DNA from: Roseateles_B sp051857535
GTDB lineage: Bacteria > Pseudomonadota > Gammaproteobacteria > Burkholderiales > Burkholderiaceae_C
Assembly: GCF_051857535.1 (NCBI RefSeq)
Contig: NZ_JBPZGY010000017.1
Span: 1 to 64,000 of the forward strand
Direction of reading: 5' to 3'
DNA: 64,000 nucleotides
Below the pieces are notes generated by a model. That model worked only from the letters and a program-made list of their open reading frames with translations, was not told where the DNA came from and ran no database searches. Numbering within the stretch: the first letter of the stretch is position 1; each line of letters opens with the position of its first letter. A program made the position numbers and the translations under genes. Positions 62,460-64,000 of the stretch are shown one piece after another.

Positions 62460-63995
62460 CTACTTGCGGTAGTTGTCCAGCATCCGATAGCCCCGTGCAT
62501 ACAGCCCGAACAGCAGGGCCGCCAGCAACGCGAAGCCAGCGAAGAAGAACATCTGGAAGGCGGTGACGCTGGTGCCTGTGGACTTGATGTAGCTGGTCAC
62601 CCCTTCGCTCTTGACGCTGCTGTTGGCCAGCAGCACCCAGAGGTTGCCGACGGTAACCGAGAGGTTCCAGAAGCTGGTGATCACGCCCTTCATGGGCAGG
62701 GGCGCCTGGCTGTACGCGAACTCCAGGCCGGTGGCAGAGACCAGCACCTCGCCCAGGGTCAGGATGGCGTAGGGCAGGATCTGCCAGACGATGCTCACGG
62801 TGTGGCCGTCATCCAGCCACAGCTGCAGGCCACCCACCACGATCCAGGCCACGCCCGACAGCGCGATGCCCGCACCCATGCGGCGCAAGGCCGTGATGCG
62901 CAGGCCCATGCGCTCGAGCATGGGGTAGAGCACCAGGTTGTTGAAGGGGATGAGGATCATCACCAGGGCGGGATTCAGCGCCTGCATCATGGAGGACTGG
63001 AACCACTCGGGCTTGCTCATCTGGTCGGCCTGCAGAATCCAGGTCGAGGCCTTCTGGTCGAAGAGGGACCAGAAGGGGGTCACCAGTGCAAACAGCACCA
63101 GCAGGCGCAGCACGGCACGCACGCCCTCAACGGCCTCGGGCGGGTGCACATTCGAGGCCTTGCCCAGCTGCAATGCCGCCCCCGCGCCGCCAAATCCCAT
63201 CAGCAGCACCAGGGCCAGGCAGAAGCTGGCCACGAAGCCGATCTGCTTCATCAGCAGGAAGCTGCCCACGGCGCCGGCCAGGCCGATGAGCGCCACGACG
63301 AGGCCAGGACCGCCGGTCTTCAGCGCGCTGATCACGACCTTGAGGAAGCTGTGAGGGTCATGCGCCACGGGCGGCGTGTGGACGTACTTCTTGCGGCCGC
63401 TCCAGAAGATCAGCGTGGCGATGGCCATCAGGATGCCGGGAATGCCAAAGGCCACGCTGGCGCCGAACTGCTTCAGGAAGATGGGCATCAGCAGCGAGGC
63501 GAAGAAGGAGCCGAAGTTGATGATCCAGTAGAAGGCGTCATAGACCTTCTGGGCCAGGCTGCGGTTGCTGCTGTCGAACTGGTCGCCCACGAAGGAGCTC
63601 ACCAGCGGCTTGATGCCGCCCGAGCCGAGCGAGATGAGGAAGAGGCCGGTGTAGAAGCCGGTGATGTTCTTCTCGAAGATGGCCAGGCAGGCATGGCCGC
63701 AGCAGTACAGCAGGCTCAGCCAGAAGATGGTGTTGTACTTGCCGAAGAAGCGGTCTGCGATCCAGCCGCCCAGCAGCGGAAAGAAATAGACACCGATCAC
63801 GAAGGTGTGGAAGACCTCCTTGGCCTCGGCCTTGCGCAGGTCTTCCGGGATGGCCATCAGCAGGCTGGTCATCAGGAAGACCGTCAGGATGTTGCGCATG
63901 CCGTAGAAGCTGAAGCGCTCGCATCCTTCGTTGCCAATGATGTAGGGGATCTGCGGCGGCATCTTGGGCGCCGCGGTGCTGGCTGTCTGGGTCAC
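62460..63995 (-). CDS. POT-family (PTR2) proton-coupled peptide transporter
   Basis: Encodes 511 aa from a GTG at 63995; the frame remains open to the window edge, so the true start could lie outside. The POT signature G-N-E-G-C-E-R-F-S-F-Y-G-M-R, containing the ExxERFxxYG motif, is near residue 22. About 12-14 transmembrane helices follow, with F-N-N-L-V-L-Y-P and S-A-T-G-L-E-F-A-Y-S-Q-A-P late in the sequence as in bacterial dipeptide/tripeptide permeases. It imports small peptides with protons at the inner membrane. Confidence 0.92.
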   Translation of the reverse strand: MTQTASTAAPKMPPQIPYIIGNEGCERFSFYGMRNILTVFLMTSLLMAIPEDLRKAEAKEVFHTFVIGVYFFPLLGGWIADRFFGKYNTIFWLSLLYCCGHACLAIFEKNITGFYTGLFLISLGSGGIKPLVSSFVGDQFDSSNRSLAQKVYDAFYWIINFGSFFASLLMPIFLKQFGASVAFGIPGILMAIATLIFWSGRKKYVHTPPVAHDPHSFLKVVISALKTGGPGLVVALIGLAGAVGSFLLMKQIGFVASFCLALVLLMGFGGAGAALQLGKASNVHPPEAVEGVRAVLRLLVLFALVTPFWSLFDQKASTWILQADQMSKPEWFQSSMMQALNPALVMILIPFNNLVLYPMLERMGLRITALRRMGAGIALSGVAWIVVGGLQLWLDDGHTVSIVWQILPYAILTLGEVLVSATGLEFAYSQAPLPMKGVITSFWNLSVTVGNLWVLLANSSVKSEGVTSYIKSTGTSVTAFQMFFFAGFALLAALLFGLYARGYRMLDNYRK

Positions 63996-64000
63996 GGTAA

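Overview
The window is high-GC DNA with dense, co-directional operons and frequent ATGA or GTGA stop/start overlaps. The gene order fabD-fabG-acpP-fabF ... mucD-lepA-lepB-rnc-era-recO-pdxJ-acpS-nagZ, and yceF/yceD-rpmF-plsX-fabH before it, is the classic betaproteobacterial (Burkholderiales) arrangement. I therefore read it as a chromosomal segment of a Burkholderiales bacterium, probably a Comamonadaceae/Sphaerotilaceae-type genome. No tRNA, rRNA, CRISPR array, insertion sequence or phage gene was seen.

Region 1 (1-10110). The window opens in the 3' end of a cysN-like gene, followed by cysC (APS kinase, which makes PAPS). A tight nine-gene minus-strand operon (10110 down to 1001) follows. 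Its first gene encodes a 630-aa HMW1C-like (GT41) glycosyltransferase. Next come a DegT/StrS sugar aminotransferase, a WbqC-like protein, two tandem beta-propeller glycosidase-like paralogues, a GNAT acetyltransferase, two methyltransferases and an FAD/NAD(P)-binding protein. It looks like a glycan synthesis and decoration operon.

Region 2 (10111-22560). Divergent from that operon, across a 511-bp intergenic region with a good sigma70-type promoter, lies a strongly expressed-looking gene. It encodes a 461-aa secreted, Thr/Ala/Val-rich protein with four N-x-S/T sequons and four mature cysteines, and is closed by a perfect intrinsic terminator. Directly downstream is a full type II secretion operon in the order G-H-I-J-K-L-M-C-D-E-F. 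My working model is a surface-layer (S-layer-like) protein, its dedicated secretion machine and its glycosylation operon in one block.

Region 3 (22561-40352). A minus-strand group (sulfotransferase, membrane-anchored sulfatase-fold enzyme, small YIDP-type membrane protein) abuts a plus-strand Wzx/Wzy-type exopolysaccharide operon. That operon encodes a flippase, GT2, a Wzy-like polymerase, a 2-oxoglutarate dioxygenase, two GT4 enzymes, a three-enzyme UDP-L-sugar pathway (reductase, FnlA-like, 2-epimerase), the Wza-type exporter, a Wzz/GumC-type copolymerase and a WecA-type initiating transferase. The single-domain reductase argues for an L-RhaNAc/L-QuiNAc-type sugar rather than L-FucNAc. PAPS from CysC could feed the sulfotransferase.

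Region 4 (40353-64000). Housekeeping genes: rhlE, a tetrapyrrole-methylase-family enzyme, yceF, yceD, rpmF, the plsX-fabHDG-acpP-fabF fatty acid operon, mucD, lepA, lepB, a DUF4845 gene, rnc, era, recO, pdxJ, acpS and nagZ. An unrecognised secreted protein and a POT-family peptide transporter follow on the minus strand. The rpoE-rseA-rseB genes usually found between fabF and mucD in this group are absent. The 549-bp gap before lepA holds a two-hairpin small-RNA candidate and a long inverted repeat.
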